Positions 43,395 to 53,993 of a DNA stretch of 64,000 bases are shown here, piece after piece. Below the pieces are notes generated by a model. The model was not told where the DNA came from and made no database searches. It was given only the letters and a program-made list of their open reading frames with translations. The DNA is taken from contig CALKJW010000009.1 in the NCBI GenBank assembly GCA_937995595.1, positions 62,001 through 126,000 of the forward strand, given 5' to 3'. Within the stretch, counting starts at the first letter, position 1. Every line of letters begins with the position of its first letter. The position numbers were made by a program, and so were the translations under genes. Origin of the DNA: an uncultured Phycisphaerales bacterium. GTDB taxonomy: Bacteria; Planctomycetota; Phycisphaerae; Phycisphaerales; UBA1924.

Positions 43395-44432
43395 ATGAAA
43401 ACGCGCTCTGGAGCGGCATGGTGCATGCTTGGTGCACTCATCTGGTGCATTGACGTCAGCGGCGACACGATTCCTTTCGGAGGGGGTATCGAGATCGAAG
43501 GGTGGCGCTATACCCCGGTCGTTTCCGGCCAGGCAGGTCAGAAGGCGGTCCACAGCTTCGTAGGGCTGCTCAATCCATCGATCGCGGCAGGTTCGAACGT
43601 TACCGCGATCTGGTATGTTCGCCAAGGCGGCCAGTGGTTGCCAAAGGCATGGGCGAGCGAGCCAGAGTGGAAGGTTGTCGAATCGGTCAAAGCCGAACTC
43701 GAAATCGGTCCAGAGTTCGATGATGCGTGGTTCATCTGGGGCACTCCCGAAGGCGGGGAGGCGGCGCCCGTCCCGGAGCCGTATAGATCCGGCTTCTTCT
43801 TTACTGACCCCATCGCCGAACTCGCTCAAGAATCGCCCTTTCGCGATGTCCTCGTGGAGGCGCTCATGGCGCTTGGGTATCCCGTTGCGGATGTCAAGTT
43901 TGAAAGAACGTCGGCCATCGCCGATTGTCCTTCCGATGTCGTGCTTGCTTCCATCGCTGTAGGAGTTGAATCCCAACTGAACATCAGCGCAGATGGAGAG
44001 GCAGTCGCGCGTACGGCCCTGGCCCAGAACTGCGCCGCATTGTGCATTCCATGGACATGGGTATCCACCCCTCCGGGCCCTTGGACATGCGGCCCGTGGG
44101 GAGCCTACGGCGCCCCGGTTCAATTTCTTCGCACGACCATTGGCGGCGTTCAGGTCGACTGCTGCTATTCGTCAGTGAGGGTCTGCTCGCAATCCCAGAC
44201 CCCGACGCACCGGTGTGTCGATTGCTCTCGGGCAACACGTGTTGTGACCCGCACCCGCACCGACACGCACACCGTATGCTGCGATGACACCGGAACGCTG
44301 ACCGGGTCTCCACCACAGCCATGCACGGCGACTGCCACGTGCTTCAACAGCGCAACTCCGCCGGGCCCGGCCACAGTGCCGACCACGCCGGGCACGCCGG
44401 GTGCATGGCCCCCGCCGACACCGCCGTGGTGA
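43395..44432 (+). CDS. Orphan secreted protein, Cys/Thr/Pro-rich C-terminus
   Basis: 345 residues. A signal peptide (about 1-23) leads to a domain with several Trp and acidic residues (EPEWKVVESVKAELEIGPEF). From about residue 215 it becomes Cys-rich (CAALCIPWTW, CSQSQTPTHRCVDC, TVCCDD), then ends in a Thr/Pro/Gly-rich tail. I recognise no family. Codon use is noticeably less GC-biased than in neighbouring genes, suggesting recent acquisition or a young gene. It has a strong Shine-Dalgarno sequence and lies 19 nt before a second orphan gene. Disulfide-linked surface protein is the likeliest description. Confidence 0.68.
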   Translation: MKTRSGAAWCMLGALIWCIDVSGDTIPFGGGIEIEGWRYTPVVSGQAGQKAVHSFVGLLNPSIAAGSNVTAIWYVRQGGQWLPKAWASEPEWKVVESVKAELEIGPEFDDAWFIWGTPEGGEAAPVPEPYRSGFFFTDPIAELAQESPFRDVLVEALMALGYPVADVKFERTSAIADCPSDVVLASIAVGVESQLNISADGEAVARTALAQNCAALCIPWTWVSTPPGPWTCGPWGAYGAPVQFLRTTIGGVQVDCCYSSVRVCSQSQTPTHRCVDCSRATRVVTRTRTDTHTVCCDDTGTLTGSPPQPCTATATCFNSATPPGPATVPTTPGTPGAWPPPTPPW

Positions 44433-44451
44433 GCCGTAGATTGGACTCGAT

Positions 44452-45120
44452 ATGTTGCGTGTGATCGCATCGCTTCTCCTTGGCTCCCTTGTCACGGTCG
44501 TCGTCGCATGGGCCTGCCTGTGCCTGCCGACCAACCTTGTTCGAGGTGATTCTGCGTTGACAAACGCCCAACCGGCTGCGTGGTTTGTCTGGACCATGCA
44601 CGCGCCGGGCGTGCAGGTCGTCATCAGCGAGTTATACGACGACGCGGACCGATTGCGCAACCAGCGCAACGCCGGCGTGCCGGTTCGCTCGGGGCCGCCA
44701 GTTGCAAACTGGTCGCGTGCGGCCCGCGTCAATGCCACCGCGGTTGCGGGGGGCCACGCGGGGCGAGCCGACTCCTGGCCTCTGGTGACCGAAACCGCAA
44801 GCGGGTGGCCTTTCCCGGCGCTCCGCTCGGCCCTTGGCAGTTCAACGGCGCCCGGTTCCTCGCCGGCAATCGAGCGCGGATACCTCGTCAGGGTTCTCTG
44901 CACGCGATTCGGGAGAGAAGTCGAGCGCGCTGTTCTTCCAACGACCCCAATCTGGCCGGGGTTTCTTGGCAACTCCGCGCTGTATGCCGCGCACCTTTTC
45001 CCGCTTGTTTCGGCGCGGCACTGGCGAAGGCGACGGCGCGCAAAGCGCGGCTTGTGCCCGCAGTGCGCTTATCCGGTCAATTGCGTTGATCGCTGTCCTG
45101 AGTGCGGAACGTCTCGGTAG
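44452..45120 (+). CDS. Membrane protein with C-terminal zinc ribbon, unknown
   Basis: 222 residues. One N-terminal helix (about 4-26), a probably external domain, a second hydrophobic stretch (about 168-190), then a basic patch RHWRRRRRAKRG and a zinc ribbon LCPQCAYPVNCVDRCPECG at the C-terminus. Membrane proteins ending in this CPxC ... CPECG ribbon are typical of planctomycetes. It follows the orphan secreted protein by 19 nt and has similarly mixed codon use, so the two probably form one transcription unit. Function unknown. Confidence 0.68.
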   Translation: MLRVIASLLLGSLVTVVVAWACLCLPTNLVRGDSALTNAQPAAWFVWTMHAPGVQVVISELYDDADRLRNQRNAGVPVRSGPPVANWSRAARVNATAVAGGHAGRADSWPLVTETASGWPFPALRSALGSSTAPGSSPAIERGYLVRVLCTRFGREVERAVLPTTPIWPGFLGNSALYAAHLFPLVSARHWRRRRRAKRGLCPQCAYPVNCVDRCPECGTSR

Positions 45121-45204
45121 CAACGTCAGCCGTGATCGCAGAACATGCCAGCGCTGCGTTGGACGGCCCGACTAGGCTCCTGACTTCCTACAACCAGATT
45201 CGGA

Positions 45205-47049
45205 TCAGTTGCTCGCCGCCTCGGCCGCGCGGTTGCGGCGGGGGCGCGGGCGATCGCCATCCTCGCCCTCGGCGGGAGCGTCGGTCCGCCAGCGCGGCAG
45301 CAGGTCCGGGGCGCAGGCCAGGTTGTACGCCGTCACCGCCGAGCAGGTCGCCGACTGCTTGAGGTACTCGGGGATCGCCAGGTCGAGTTTGTCGAACTGC
45401 GTGTGCCAGCCGCGGCCGTACTCGGCCCGGCCCACCTCGTCCCAGAAGAACCCCGGCACGCCGCGCGCGACGAAACTGGCGTGGTCCGACCCGCCGCTCT
45501 GCTGCATGCGGCTGCCGGAGGAGCGGATGTTCACCCGCAGCGGCTTACCGTCGGCCGAGTCGAAGAACTTGTCGTTCACGGGCGCGGTCGCCGCGGCGAG
45601 CATGTCCACCATCGCGTCGGTGCACGACAGGCCGCCCTGCGAGTTGGTCCCGCCGTCGTCGACGAAGACCGCCGAGATCTTGTCGAGCGTCGAGGCGTAG
45701 CGCTCGACGTAGGACCGCGAGCCGAGCAGGCCCTGCTCCTCGCCGGTCCACAGGATGAAGCGGATGGTGCGTTTGGGCCTGGCGCCCGCGGCCATGAGGA
45801 TGCGGGCGGTCTCGAGCGTCACGCTCGAGCCGGTGCCGTTGTCGGTGCAGCCCTGCGAGCCGGGGCCGTCCCAGGAGTCGAGGTGGCCCGAGACGATCAC
45901 GTACTCGTCGGGCCTCTCGGTGCCGGGGATGTCGGCGACGGTGTTGTAGACCGCGAACGGGCCGGTCACGAACTCGTGCCGGAGGTTGAACTCCAGGTGC
46001 ACTTCCTCCCCGTCGGCGATGCGCGAGTTGATGTAGTCGTAGTCGGGCAGGGTGATGCTGACCTCGATGTCGCGCGGGGCGTCCTCGGCGCTGGTCTCGC
46101 GCCAGCGGCGGACGCTGGTCGTCCACACGCGGTCGTCGCGCGAGGACGACACGAACCCCGCGACGCCCGCGTCGAGGTAGGGCCTGAGTTCGGCGCGCAG
46201 CGCGTCGAACGCGTCCGTGTCGGACTCGCGCACACCCATGTCGGCCGTTGCCGCGCCGGTGCGCTCGGCGTGCTTGGCCAGCACGCGGTCGCTCATCGAC
46301 GATCCGACGCCGCGCATGTCGGTCCGGCCCGGCGTGATGACCGCCTTGCGCAGCACCCACGCGCCCTTGAGTTGGTCCCTGACGGCTTCGAACTCCTCGG
46401 CCGATTCGGGCATCCGCACCACGCGCCCGCGCACCGGGCCGTCGGTCCCGTGCGTCCACGCGAGCGTCGAGAACTGCAGGTCACGGACCTTGCGGAACTC
46501 GCCCTCGCGGTCGGTCGCGGCCTGATCGCCCTCGCTGGCCCGTCGGGCGCGCTTGAGGTACACCACGCCGGTCGACGGGCCGCGGTCGAAGCGCGCGGCG
46601 ACCTCGCCCCACTTGTCTTGGTGCACGTTGCTCAGCCCCCACTCGCGGAACTTCGCCGCGGCCCACTCGTTGGCGCGCTCCAGCCGGGTCGAACCGGTCA
46701 GGCGGGGGCCGATCTCCTGCGTGAGGTACGTCAGGTGCGCCATGACCTGGTTGCGGTGCATCCCCTCGTCGAGAATGCGCTTGATCGTCTTCGGGTCGCC
46801 CATCTCGATCTGCGGGGCCGGCACCGGCTCGCCGCGGATGTACGCCGTCCACGCCGTTGCGGCGAGCTTGCTCGGCGCGACGGGCGCGGGCGCGCTCGCC
46901 GTCGCCGCGGGCTCGGAGCGGCCGCGAACCGCGGACTCGGACGACTGCGTGCCCGCGCAGGCCGTGAGCAAGACCGCCGCGGCGAGCGCCGCCAGCGGCA
47001 GGTGCAGGGTGCGAAGACGAACGAGCAACGACTGGGCGGCAAGGATCAT
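45205..47049 (-). CDS. M28-family metallopeptidase lipoprotein (carboxypeptidase Q-like)
   Basis: 614 residues. The signal sequence ends in the lipobox LTAC (about 31). After a Pro/Ala-rich linker and a protease-associated-like domain comes the M28 catalytic domain: VSGHLDSWDGPGSQGCTDNG (first zinc ligands His and Asp), TGEEQGLLGSRSYVERYAST (catalytic Glu), VDDGGTNSQGGLSC and GGSDHASFVARGVPGFFW (last His). These are co-catalytic zinc aminopeptidases or carboxypeptidases. GGAGG precedes the ATG. It is monocistronic. The Arg-rich C-terminal tail follows the catalytic domain. Confidence 0.9.
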   Translation of the reverse strand: MILAAQSLLVRLRTLHLPLAALAAAVLLTACAGTQSSESAVRGRSEPAATASAPAPVAPSKLAATAWTAYIRGEPVPAPQIEMGDPKTIKRILDEGMHRNQVMAHLTYLTQEIGPRLTGSTRLERANEWAAAKFREWGLSNVHQDKWGEVAARFDRGPSTGVVYLKRARRASEGDQAATDREGEFRKVRDLQFSTLAWTHGTDGPVRGRVVRMPESAEEFEAVRDQLKGAWVLRKAVITPGRTDMRGVGSSMSDRVLAKHAERTGAATADMGVRESDTDAFDALRAELRPYLDAGVAGFVSSSRDDRVWTTSVRRWRETSAEDAPRDIEVSITLPDYDYINSRIADGEEVHLEFNLRHEFVTGPFAVYNTVADIPGTERPDEYVIVSGHLDSWDGPGSQGCTDNGTGSSVTLETARILMAAGARPKRTIRFILWTGEEQGLLGSRSYVERYASTLDKISAVFVDDGGTNSQGGLSCTDAMVDMLAAATAPVNDKFFDSADGKPLRVNIRSSGSRMQQSGGSDHASFVARGVPGFFWDEVGRAEYGRGWHTQFDKLDLAIPEYLKQSATCSAVTAYNLACAPDLLPRWRTDAPAEGEDGDRPRPRRNRAAEAASN

Positions 47050-47202
47050 GGCCGGGGCCTCCGAAGTTCCCTCCCCCGGGCCTGCGATGCGCGGCGAACG
47101 CCGGGCTGATCGCCGACGGGCAGAATACCGGCGGAACGGCCCGCGGTTCCACCCGGTCCGGAAACGCCCGCCGATGTCTGGATCGGTGCCGCAGAGGCCC
47201 GG

Positions 47203-48000
47203 TCACTGGGCCTTGGCCGCCTCTTCCTTCTTGGCCTTGGTCTTGCGCTTGCGCGGGGCCTCGTCGCCGGCGGCCATGATGCTCTCCTCGATGTAGAGGA
47301 AGCACCGGCACGAGGGGCAGCGCGTGAGTTTGCCGGTCATCAGCGCGCTGAGCGCCTCGACGGGGATGGCCATCATGCACGCCGAGCAGGAGCCCTCGTG
47401 GGCGCGGCGGTCGATCATCTCGATGTGCGCCATGGCCTCGTCGCCGCGGGTGCGGACAAGGTGCTCAAACTCGGCGAGGTTGGCCGCGGGGATGGCCTTG
47501 GTCAGTTCGGCGCGCTGGGCGGTGAGTTCGGCGACGCGGTCCCTGATCTCGGCCTCGCGCTCGTCACGGTCGGCCCTGGCCTTGGCGACGATCCTGGTGC
47601 GCTCGCCGTGCTGCTCGTCGATTTCCTTGAGCCGCGCCTCGGCGGCGTTGATGCGTTCCATGCTCTCGATGGCCCGCTCCTCGAACTCGCCCTTCTGGGT
47701 CTTGAAGGTGTTGAGTTCGGTGACCAGCGCCTGGTACTCCTTGGCGGTCTTGGTCTGGTTCATCTGCTCGCGGACCTGCGCCATCTTCGCGTCCAGGCGC
47801 TGGGCCTCGCCCTCGTCGTTGGCCGCGGCGGCGCGGAGTTGCCGCACCTGCCCGGTCAGGTCGGCCCTGAGGCGTTCGAGTTCGGCGAGTTGCGCGGACT
47901 GCTGGGAAAGAAAACGCTCCGCCGCCTCGAGGCGCTGCCTCAGGCCGCGGAGCTGTTTATCGACGCGAAAAAGGTCGAGCAGGTGCTTGGTGACGCTCAT
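47203..48000 (-). CDS. Coiled-coil zinc-ribbon protein (COG1579)
   Basis: 265 residues. Residues 1 to about 175 form a long coiled coil (QLRGLRQRLEAAERFLSQQS through AELTAQRAELTKAI). The C-terminus holds a C4 zinc ribbon, CSACMMAIP and RCPSCRCFLYIEE, followed by a Lys-rich tail. This is the zf-RING_7/COG1579 architecture, widespread and without a firmly established role; links to nucleic-acid binding have been proposed from structure. TATAGT occurs about 50 nt upstream. Another alternating Glu/Lys helix lies between the coiled coil and the ribbon. Confidence 0.85.
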   Translation of the reverse strand: MSVTKHLLDLFRVDKQLRGLRQRLEAAERFLSQQSAQLAELERLRADLTGQVRQLRAAAANDEGEAQRLDAKMAQVREQMNQTKTAKEYQALVTELNTFKTQKGEFEERAIESMERINAAEARLKEIDEQHGERTRIVAKARADRDEREAEIRDRVAELTAQRAELTKAIPAANLAEFEHLVRTRGDEAMAHIEMIDRRAHEGSCSACMMAIPVEALSALMTGKLTRCPSCRCFLYIEESIMAAGDEAPRKRKTKAKKEEAAKAQ

Positions 48001-48146
48001 TCAGATCGCCCCGGGTGAAACACGGCATGTCAGGCTGCGGCGCTCGCTTAAACTATACACCGCGCCGGAGGCGTCGGCACGGCGGAACGGAATTTCCGCG
48101 CGCCGGGCGCGCCGGTGTTCGCAAACCGGTCGTACGCGCCGGCCCT

Positions 48147-49055
48147 TCAGAGTTTGCCCAGCGTCCAGTACGCCACCGGCGCGACCAGCAGCACCGAGTC
48201 GATCATGTCCAGCACGCCGCCAAAGCCCGGGATGCGCCCGGAATCCTTGAGGCCCGCGTCCCGCTTGAGCACCGACGCCAGCAGGTCCCCCGCCTGACCG
48301 GCCAGCGCGAACGTCACGCCCGCGCCCAGCGCGGCCCACCACGGCACCTTGGCGAACGTCTCGTCCGGCCCGCCGAGAACGCGCGAGAGGTAGACGCACA
48401 GCAGCGAGACCGCCGCGGCGGTCGCCATGCCCCCCAGCAGCCCCTCCCACGTCTTGCCGGGGCTGATCCACTTGATGAGTTTGGTGCGGCCGAAGGCCCT
48501 GCCGGCGAAGTACGCCCCGGTGTCGCACGACTTGGTGATCGCTACCACGCACAGGATGAACCACGCCGAGTGCTCGCGCCGCAGGGCGAGCAGGAAACCG
48601 AACAGCAGCCCGAGGTAGACGAACGCGAACATCGACGCGCCCGCCGCGGAGGTCGCGCCCCGCAGGTTGCGGTCGCGGATGTGCCAGAGCATCGAGCCGA
48701 TCAGGACGACGCACCCGGCCGTCGAGACGATGGCAACCGAGTGCATCGACGACAGCCGCGAGGGCGTCGCCGCGGCGACCATCAGGCCGGCGATGGCCGC
48801 GATGAACATCCACCTTCGCGAGGCCGGCACGCCGCTGGCGTGGAAGACCGCCCCCAGTTCGCGCGAGGCGATGGAGACGATCAGGAGTCCCAGGGCCAGC
48901 AGCGCCACGGTCGGGGGAAGCGTCGTCGGGGCCGTCGGGAAGAACCGGAAGACCCACTCCGGCATCGGCTGCCGGTCGATCCACTCATCGAGCCACAGCA
49001 CGCCGATCAGCGCGGCGATGACGATCGGCCCGAGCAGCAGCCGGTGGCGGAGCAT
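48147..49055 (-). CDS. cdsA: Phosphatidate cytidylyltransferase
   Basis: 302 residues with about eight membrane helices. It makes CDP-diacylglycerol from CTP and phosphatidate. The C-terminal CDS signature reads SVLKRDAGLKDSGRIPGFGG followed by VLDMIDS, with the usual Lys-Asp pair; the canonical HGG is FGG here. TATCCT (49068-49063) stands 7 nt before the ATG, again a possible leaderless start. It is divergent from uppS, with 118 nt between the start codons. In many bacteria uppS and cdsA are adjacent in one operon; here they are back to back. Confidence 0.93.
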   Translation of the reverse strand: MLRHRLLLGPIVIAALIGVLWLDEWIDRQPMPEWVFRFFPTAPTTLPPTVALLALGLLIVSIASRELGAVFHASGVPASRRWMFIAAIAGLMVAAATPSRLSSMHSVAIVSTAGCVVLIGSMLWHIRDRNLRGATSAAGASMFAFVYLGLLFGFLLALRREHSAWFILCVVAITKSCDTGAYFAGRAFGRTKLIKWISPGKTWEGLLGGMATAAAVSLLCVYLSRVLGGPDETFAKVPWWAALGAGVTFALAGQAGDLLASVLKRDAGLKDSGRIPGFGGVLDMIDSVLLVAPVAYWTLGKL

Positions 49056-49173
49056 GGGGCAGAGGATACCGCCGGGCGTTGGCGGGCGATGGAAGACTCA
49101 AACGGCGTCGCCCAAGAACTTCCCGCGGGGCCGGGCGTAGGTTCGGTGCCCGCTACCATCCGTCGAAGGTCCG

Positions 49174-50052
49174 ATGCCCCCCACCACCGCCGCTCCAACG
49201 CCGCCCCGTGCCGAGCCGTGCCCGTCCGCCGCGGGCGTCGACGACGCGCTGGCGCGCGAGACGGTCGCGCGGATGCGGGCCCGCTCGCCCAAGGCCGACC
49301 CGCTTGCGCGTCTGCCCGACGTGCACCCGGCGCGGATCCCGCGGCACATCGCCATCATCATGGACGGCAACGGGCGGTGGGCGGCCCAGCGCGGCTTCCC
49401 GCGGGTGTTCGGCCACCGCAACGGCGCGGCGACCGTGCGCGCGGTGCTCGAGGAGTGTGGCAAACTCGGCGTCGAGGTGCTCACACTCTACTCGTTCTCG
49501 ATCGAGAACTGGAAGCGCCCGGCCGAAGAAGTGCAGGGGCTGATGGACCTGTACACGACCTACCTCGACGGGGAACTCGACCGGCTGATGCGGGAGAACA
49601 TCCGCTTTGTGCAACTCGGCCGGCGCGAGGGGCTGCCGCCCGAGGTGCTCGCGACGGTGGACCGCATCACCCGCGCGACCGCGGCCAACACCGGCGCGAC
49701 GCTCTGCCTGGCGGTGAACTACGGCTCGCGCGCCGAGATCACCGACGCCTGCCGCGCGGTGGCGCGCGAGGTCGCCGCGGGCACGCTCCGGCCCGAGGAC
49801 ATCACGCCCGAGGCGATCAGCGCGCGCCTGTACACCGCGGGCCTGCCCGACCCGGACCTGCTGATCCGCACCGCCGGCGAGATGCGCGTGAGCAACTACC
49901 TGCTCTGGCAGATCTCCTACGCCGAACTGCACGTCACGCCGGTGCTCTGGCCCGACTTCACGGTCGCGGACCTGCACGCGGCGGTGCGGGACTACGCCTC
50001 GCGCTCGCGCCGGTTCGGCGGGCTGAGCGAGGGCACGCCCGGGGGCGCGTGA
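49174..50052 (+). CDS. uppS: Isoprenyl transferase (undecaprenyl diphosphate synthase family)
   Basis: 292 residues. HIAIIMDGNGRWAAQRGFPR (catalytic Asp), GHRNGAATVRAVLEECGKLG, LTLYSFSIENWKRPAEEVQG, DLLIRTAGEMRVSNYLLWQI and the final Tyr-Ala-Glu segment are canonical for cis-prenyl transferases making the polyprenyl carrier for cell-wall sugars. An unconserved Pro/Ala-rich N-terminal extension of about 50 residues precedes the catalytic core. TACCAT (49159-49164 region) and GAAGG before the ATG could serve as promoter and ribosome site. It converges with purA. Confidence 0.97.
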   Translation: MPPTTAAPTPPRAEPCPSAAGVDDALARETVARMRARSPKADPLARLPDVHPARIPRHIAIIMDGNGRWAAQRGFPRVFGHRNGAATVRAVLEECGKLGVEVLTLYSFSIENWKRPAEEVQGLMDLYTTYLDGELDRLMRENIRFVQLGRREGLPPEVLATVDRITRATAANTGATLCLAVNYGSRAEITDACRAVAREVAAGTLRPEDITPEAISARLYTAGLPDPDLLIRTAGEMRVSNYLLWQISYAELHVTPVLWPDFTVADLHAAVRDYASRSRRFGGLSEGTPGGA

Positions 50053-50068
50053 CCGCGCGGATCGCGAT

Positions 50069-51397
<1,329 letters not shown>

Positions 51398-51499
51398 GTC
51401 GCTCCTGCTCGCTGCCCGCGCGGCGCACGCCGCCCGCCCCGGATCGTTCTTCGGAACTGTACTGCGCGCACCCCCGCCGGGCGCGGCGGCCAGGCACGC

Positions 51500-52933
51500 T
51501 CAGCCGCGCTCCAGCAGCACCGAGTAGCCGCCGTCGCGGTAGTGCGACGCCGGACCGCCGGGCAGGCCCCGCGGCAACTCCAGCCGCTCCCGCCGCGGCA
51601 CGAAGCCGTGCCACTTCGCGGCCCACTCCGCCATGCCGTGGTTCTCCTCCGGCTCGATCGAGCACGTCGAGTAGAGGATTCGGCCGCCCTCGGCCAGGAG
51701 CGGGATGCTGTCGGCGACGATCTGGCGCTGCACGTCCACGAGCGAGCGCAGGTGCGCCGCGTCGGCGCGGTAGCGGGCCTCGGGCCGGCGGGCCAGCACG
51801 CCGCTGTTCGAGCAGGGCACGTCGAGCAGCACGAGGTCGGCCTTGCCGATGTTGGCGCGGATCGTCGCGCGGACGCCCGCGACCGACACGCGCCCGTGCC
51901 CCTCGAAGGCCGAACGCAGGGCGTTCAGCCGGCGCTCGTCGGCATCGGTCGCGCAGACCCGTGCGTCGGGGAACGCCGCGGCCAGTTGCCGCGTCTTGGT
52001 GCCGCGACCGGCGCACAGGTCGATGACCAGCGCGGGGCGCAGGTCGGCGATGCTCTCGACCGCGCCGGCGGAGGCCGCGTCCTGCACCCAGACGTCGGCG
52101 CGGGAGCGGAGCAGCGCGACCAGTTCGTGCCGCGCACCTTCGAACACCGCGCGGCCGTGCTCTTCGTGCGGCGATGCGCCGCGCACCGGCGCACCCGCGT
52201 GCGCGGTATTCAGCACGACCGGCGGATCGGCCAGCGCGTGCAGCGCCAGCGCGCGGGCGGCGGGCGCGCCGAGGCGCGCGGTCCAGCGGTCGACCAGCCA
52301 CCGAGGAAGACTCGTGGACACCGCCAGCCGTTCCGCCGCGTCCTCGGGCAGCAGCGGCGCGGCGAGCGCGCGCCACAGGCCGTCGCCCAGCGGCAGGCGG
52401 TCGCGCGGCAGGTCGGCGCGGCCGTCGGCCACGGCCCCGAGCTGCGGCTCGGCGGCGCGGGGCGCACCCTCGGGCGCGAGTTGCGCGACCTTGCGCAGCA
52501 CGGCGTTCACCAGCGCGCCCGCGCCGGGGCGCACGACCACCTTGGCCCACTCGACGGCGTGGTTGATCGCCGCGTGCGCGGGCACGCGGTCGAGCAAAGC
52601 GAGTTGCGCTGCGCCGGCCAGCAGCACGCCGCGGACGCGGGCTTCGAGGTCGTCAAACGGCTGGGTCAGGCAGGCCTGCAGAAGAAACCGCAGGGTGAGA
52701 AACCGGCGCACCGCGGCGTCGTGGATGGCGTGCGCGAGCGCGAGGTCGACGGGCGACAGGTCGGCCCGGGCGTCGACCACTTCCATCGCGTGGGGGTCGA
52801 GTTCGGGATAGAGCCGCGCCTGTCGCGCGAGCGTCCGCACCGCCGCGTCGCGTGCGGAGTCGCCGAGCGGTGCGGGCCGATGGGGCTCGCCTGCGTCGGC
52901 AGTCTGTCGCTGTGTTCGTCGCGCTCGCGGCAC
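51500..52933 (-). CDS. rsmB: 16S rRNA (cytosine-967-C5)-methyltransferase RsmB
   Basis: 477 residues from GTG 52933. The N-terminal half is a NusB-like RNA-binding domain (HAMEVVDARADLSPVDLALA, AHAAINHAVEWAKVVVRPGA, ALVNAVLRKVA). The C-terminal half is the SAM domain: LVIDLCAGRGTKTRQLAAAF, LVLLDVPCSNSGVLARRPEA with the first catalytic Cys and YSTCSIEPEENHG with the second. The start is uncertain since the protein is Arg-rich there and has no ATG; a GTG at 52975 is also in frame. Arg/Ala-rich insertions lengthen it compared with the usual 430. Confidence 0.93.
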   Translation of the reverse strand: MPRARRTQRQTADAGEPHRPAPLGDSARDAAVRTLARQARLYPELDPHAMEVVDARADLSPVDLALAHAIHDAAVRRFLTLRFLLQACLTQPFDDLEARVRGVLLAGAAQLALLDRVPAHAAINHAVEWAKVVVRPGAGALVNAVLRKVAQLAPEGAPRAAEPQLGAVADGRADLPRDRLPLGDGLWRALAAPLLPEDAAERLAVSTSLPRWLVDRWTARLGAPAARALALHALADPPVVLNTAHAGAPVRGASPHEEHGRAVFEGARHELVALLRSRADVWVQDAASAGAVESIADLRPALVIDLCAGRGTKTRQLAAAFPDARVCATDADERRLNALRSAFEGHGRVSVAGVRATIRANIGKADLVLLDVPCSNSGVLARRPEARYRADAAHLRSLVDVQRQIVADSIPLLAEGGRILYSTCSIEPEENHGMAEWAAKWHGFVPRRERLELPRGLPGGPASHYRDGGYSVLLERG

Positions 52934-52979
52934 GCCCGAGCGTAGGTGCGACGTGCGTCGCACACAGCGCGGCACAAAG

Positions 52980-53012
52980 AACAGGGGCCCGGAACAAGCC
53001 CGGGCCCCTGCG
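52980..53012 (-). terminator. Intrinsic terminator of the prepilin-like gene
   Basis: On the minus strand, an 11-bp perfect stem CAGGGGCCCGG/CCGGGCCCCTG with a 7-nt loop is followed by TTCTTTG. It lies about 37 nt after the stop codon at 53049. Confidence 0.82.
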
Positions 53013-53048
53013 AATCACGTTGGATTCACGATCGCAAACCGACGAGGA

Positions 53049-53993
53049 TCAGTCGATCCAAGTCTGGATCGTGATCGACGTGCCGCTGACCGTCGCCTGG
53101 CCGATCGGACGCAGATAGGCATTGGTCGTCGTGCCGAGCGCCTGGCCCGAGGTCGCGCCGACCTCGTCGGTCTCGATGACGAACAGGTTGTCCGTCACAG
53201 CGCGGGGCGTGCCCGTGGCGCGGGTGTAGGTGAGGCCGTCCGGGTTCGGCTTGGTCTCGAAGGAGACGTGGCCGTCGTTGTAGGCGATGTTGCCCTCCCA
53301 CGTGCTGCGGCCGCCGTGGATGAGGAGGGTGTTGGAACCAGTGCCCGTGGCGCCGTTCAGCAGGGCCCAGCGGCCGTTGGCCGGGTAGGTGCCCTGGTCG
53401 TTGGCGGTGTAGGCCGGGCCGCGGTTGCCGAAGACGGCTTCCGTGGTCGAGAAGGTGTCGGCCCACTGCGCGCGGCGCTTGCCGAACAGGACGGTGTGGG
53501 CGTAGGAGTTGTTGGAGACGTTCGCCGCGTCCGTGCCCTGCTGGTTGTCAACAGCCAGCGCGGTGCCCTTGAAGCGCGGGTCCCAGAGGGCCTGGGCGGG
53601 GTTCGCGGCGTTCTGCGGGTTGTTGTACTCGTAGTTCTCGTCCTTCTGCACCTGGCCGGTGTTGGCCTCGGCGGGGCTGATGCAGATCTCGGGCGAGATG
53701 TTGCCGTTGAAGATGAGGACCGAGAGGATGTTGGAGGTGATGTTCTTGGCCTCGCCGACAGCGGTCACGGTCGTGTTGCCGGTGTCGATGCGGCTGGGGA
53801 TGGGGTACTCGCCGCTGTTGTTGTTGGCCCACACCACCATGGACTGCTGGATGCCGCGGACCTGCGTGGAGTCCTTCAGCTGGCGGGCCGACTGGCGCGC
53901 CTTGCCGAGGGCCGGCAGCAGGATGCCGACGAGCAGAGCGATGATCGCGATGACGACCAGCAGCTCGATGAGGGTAAATGCACGATTCTTCAT
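53049..53993 (-). CDS. Prepilin-type secreted protein
   Basis: 314 residues. The N-terminus AFTLIELLVVIAIIALLVGI is a type IV prepilin/pseudopilin signal, cleaved before Phe and methylated by PilD; the hydrophobic stretch forms the pilin helix. LLPALGKARQSARQLKDSTQ continues it. The C-terminal part is a beta-rich domain with many Asn, Thr and Gly, ending around the NDGHVSFE motif typical of the planctomycete H-X9-DG prepilin family (HGGRSTWEGNIAYNDG fits HX9-DG). It probably forms or decorates a type II secretion-type or pilus-like fibre. GGAGAAG precedes ATG 53993. Confidence 0.9.
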   Translation of the reverse strand: MKNRAFTLIELLVVIAIIALLVGILLPALGKARQSARQLKDSTQVRGIQQSMVVWANNNSGEYPIPSRIDTGNTTVTAVGEAKNITSNILSVLIFNGNISPEICISPAEANTGQVQKDENYEYNNPQNAANPAQALWDPRFKGTALAVDNQQGTDAANVSNNSYAHTVLFGKRRAQWADTFSTTEAVFGNRGPAYTANDQGTYPANGRWALLNGATGTGSNTLLIHGGRSTWEGNIAYNDGHVSFETKPNPDGLTYTRATGTPRAVTDNLFVIETDEVGATSGQALGTTTNAYLRPIGQATVSGTSITIQTWID

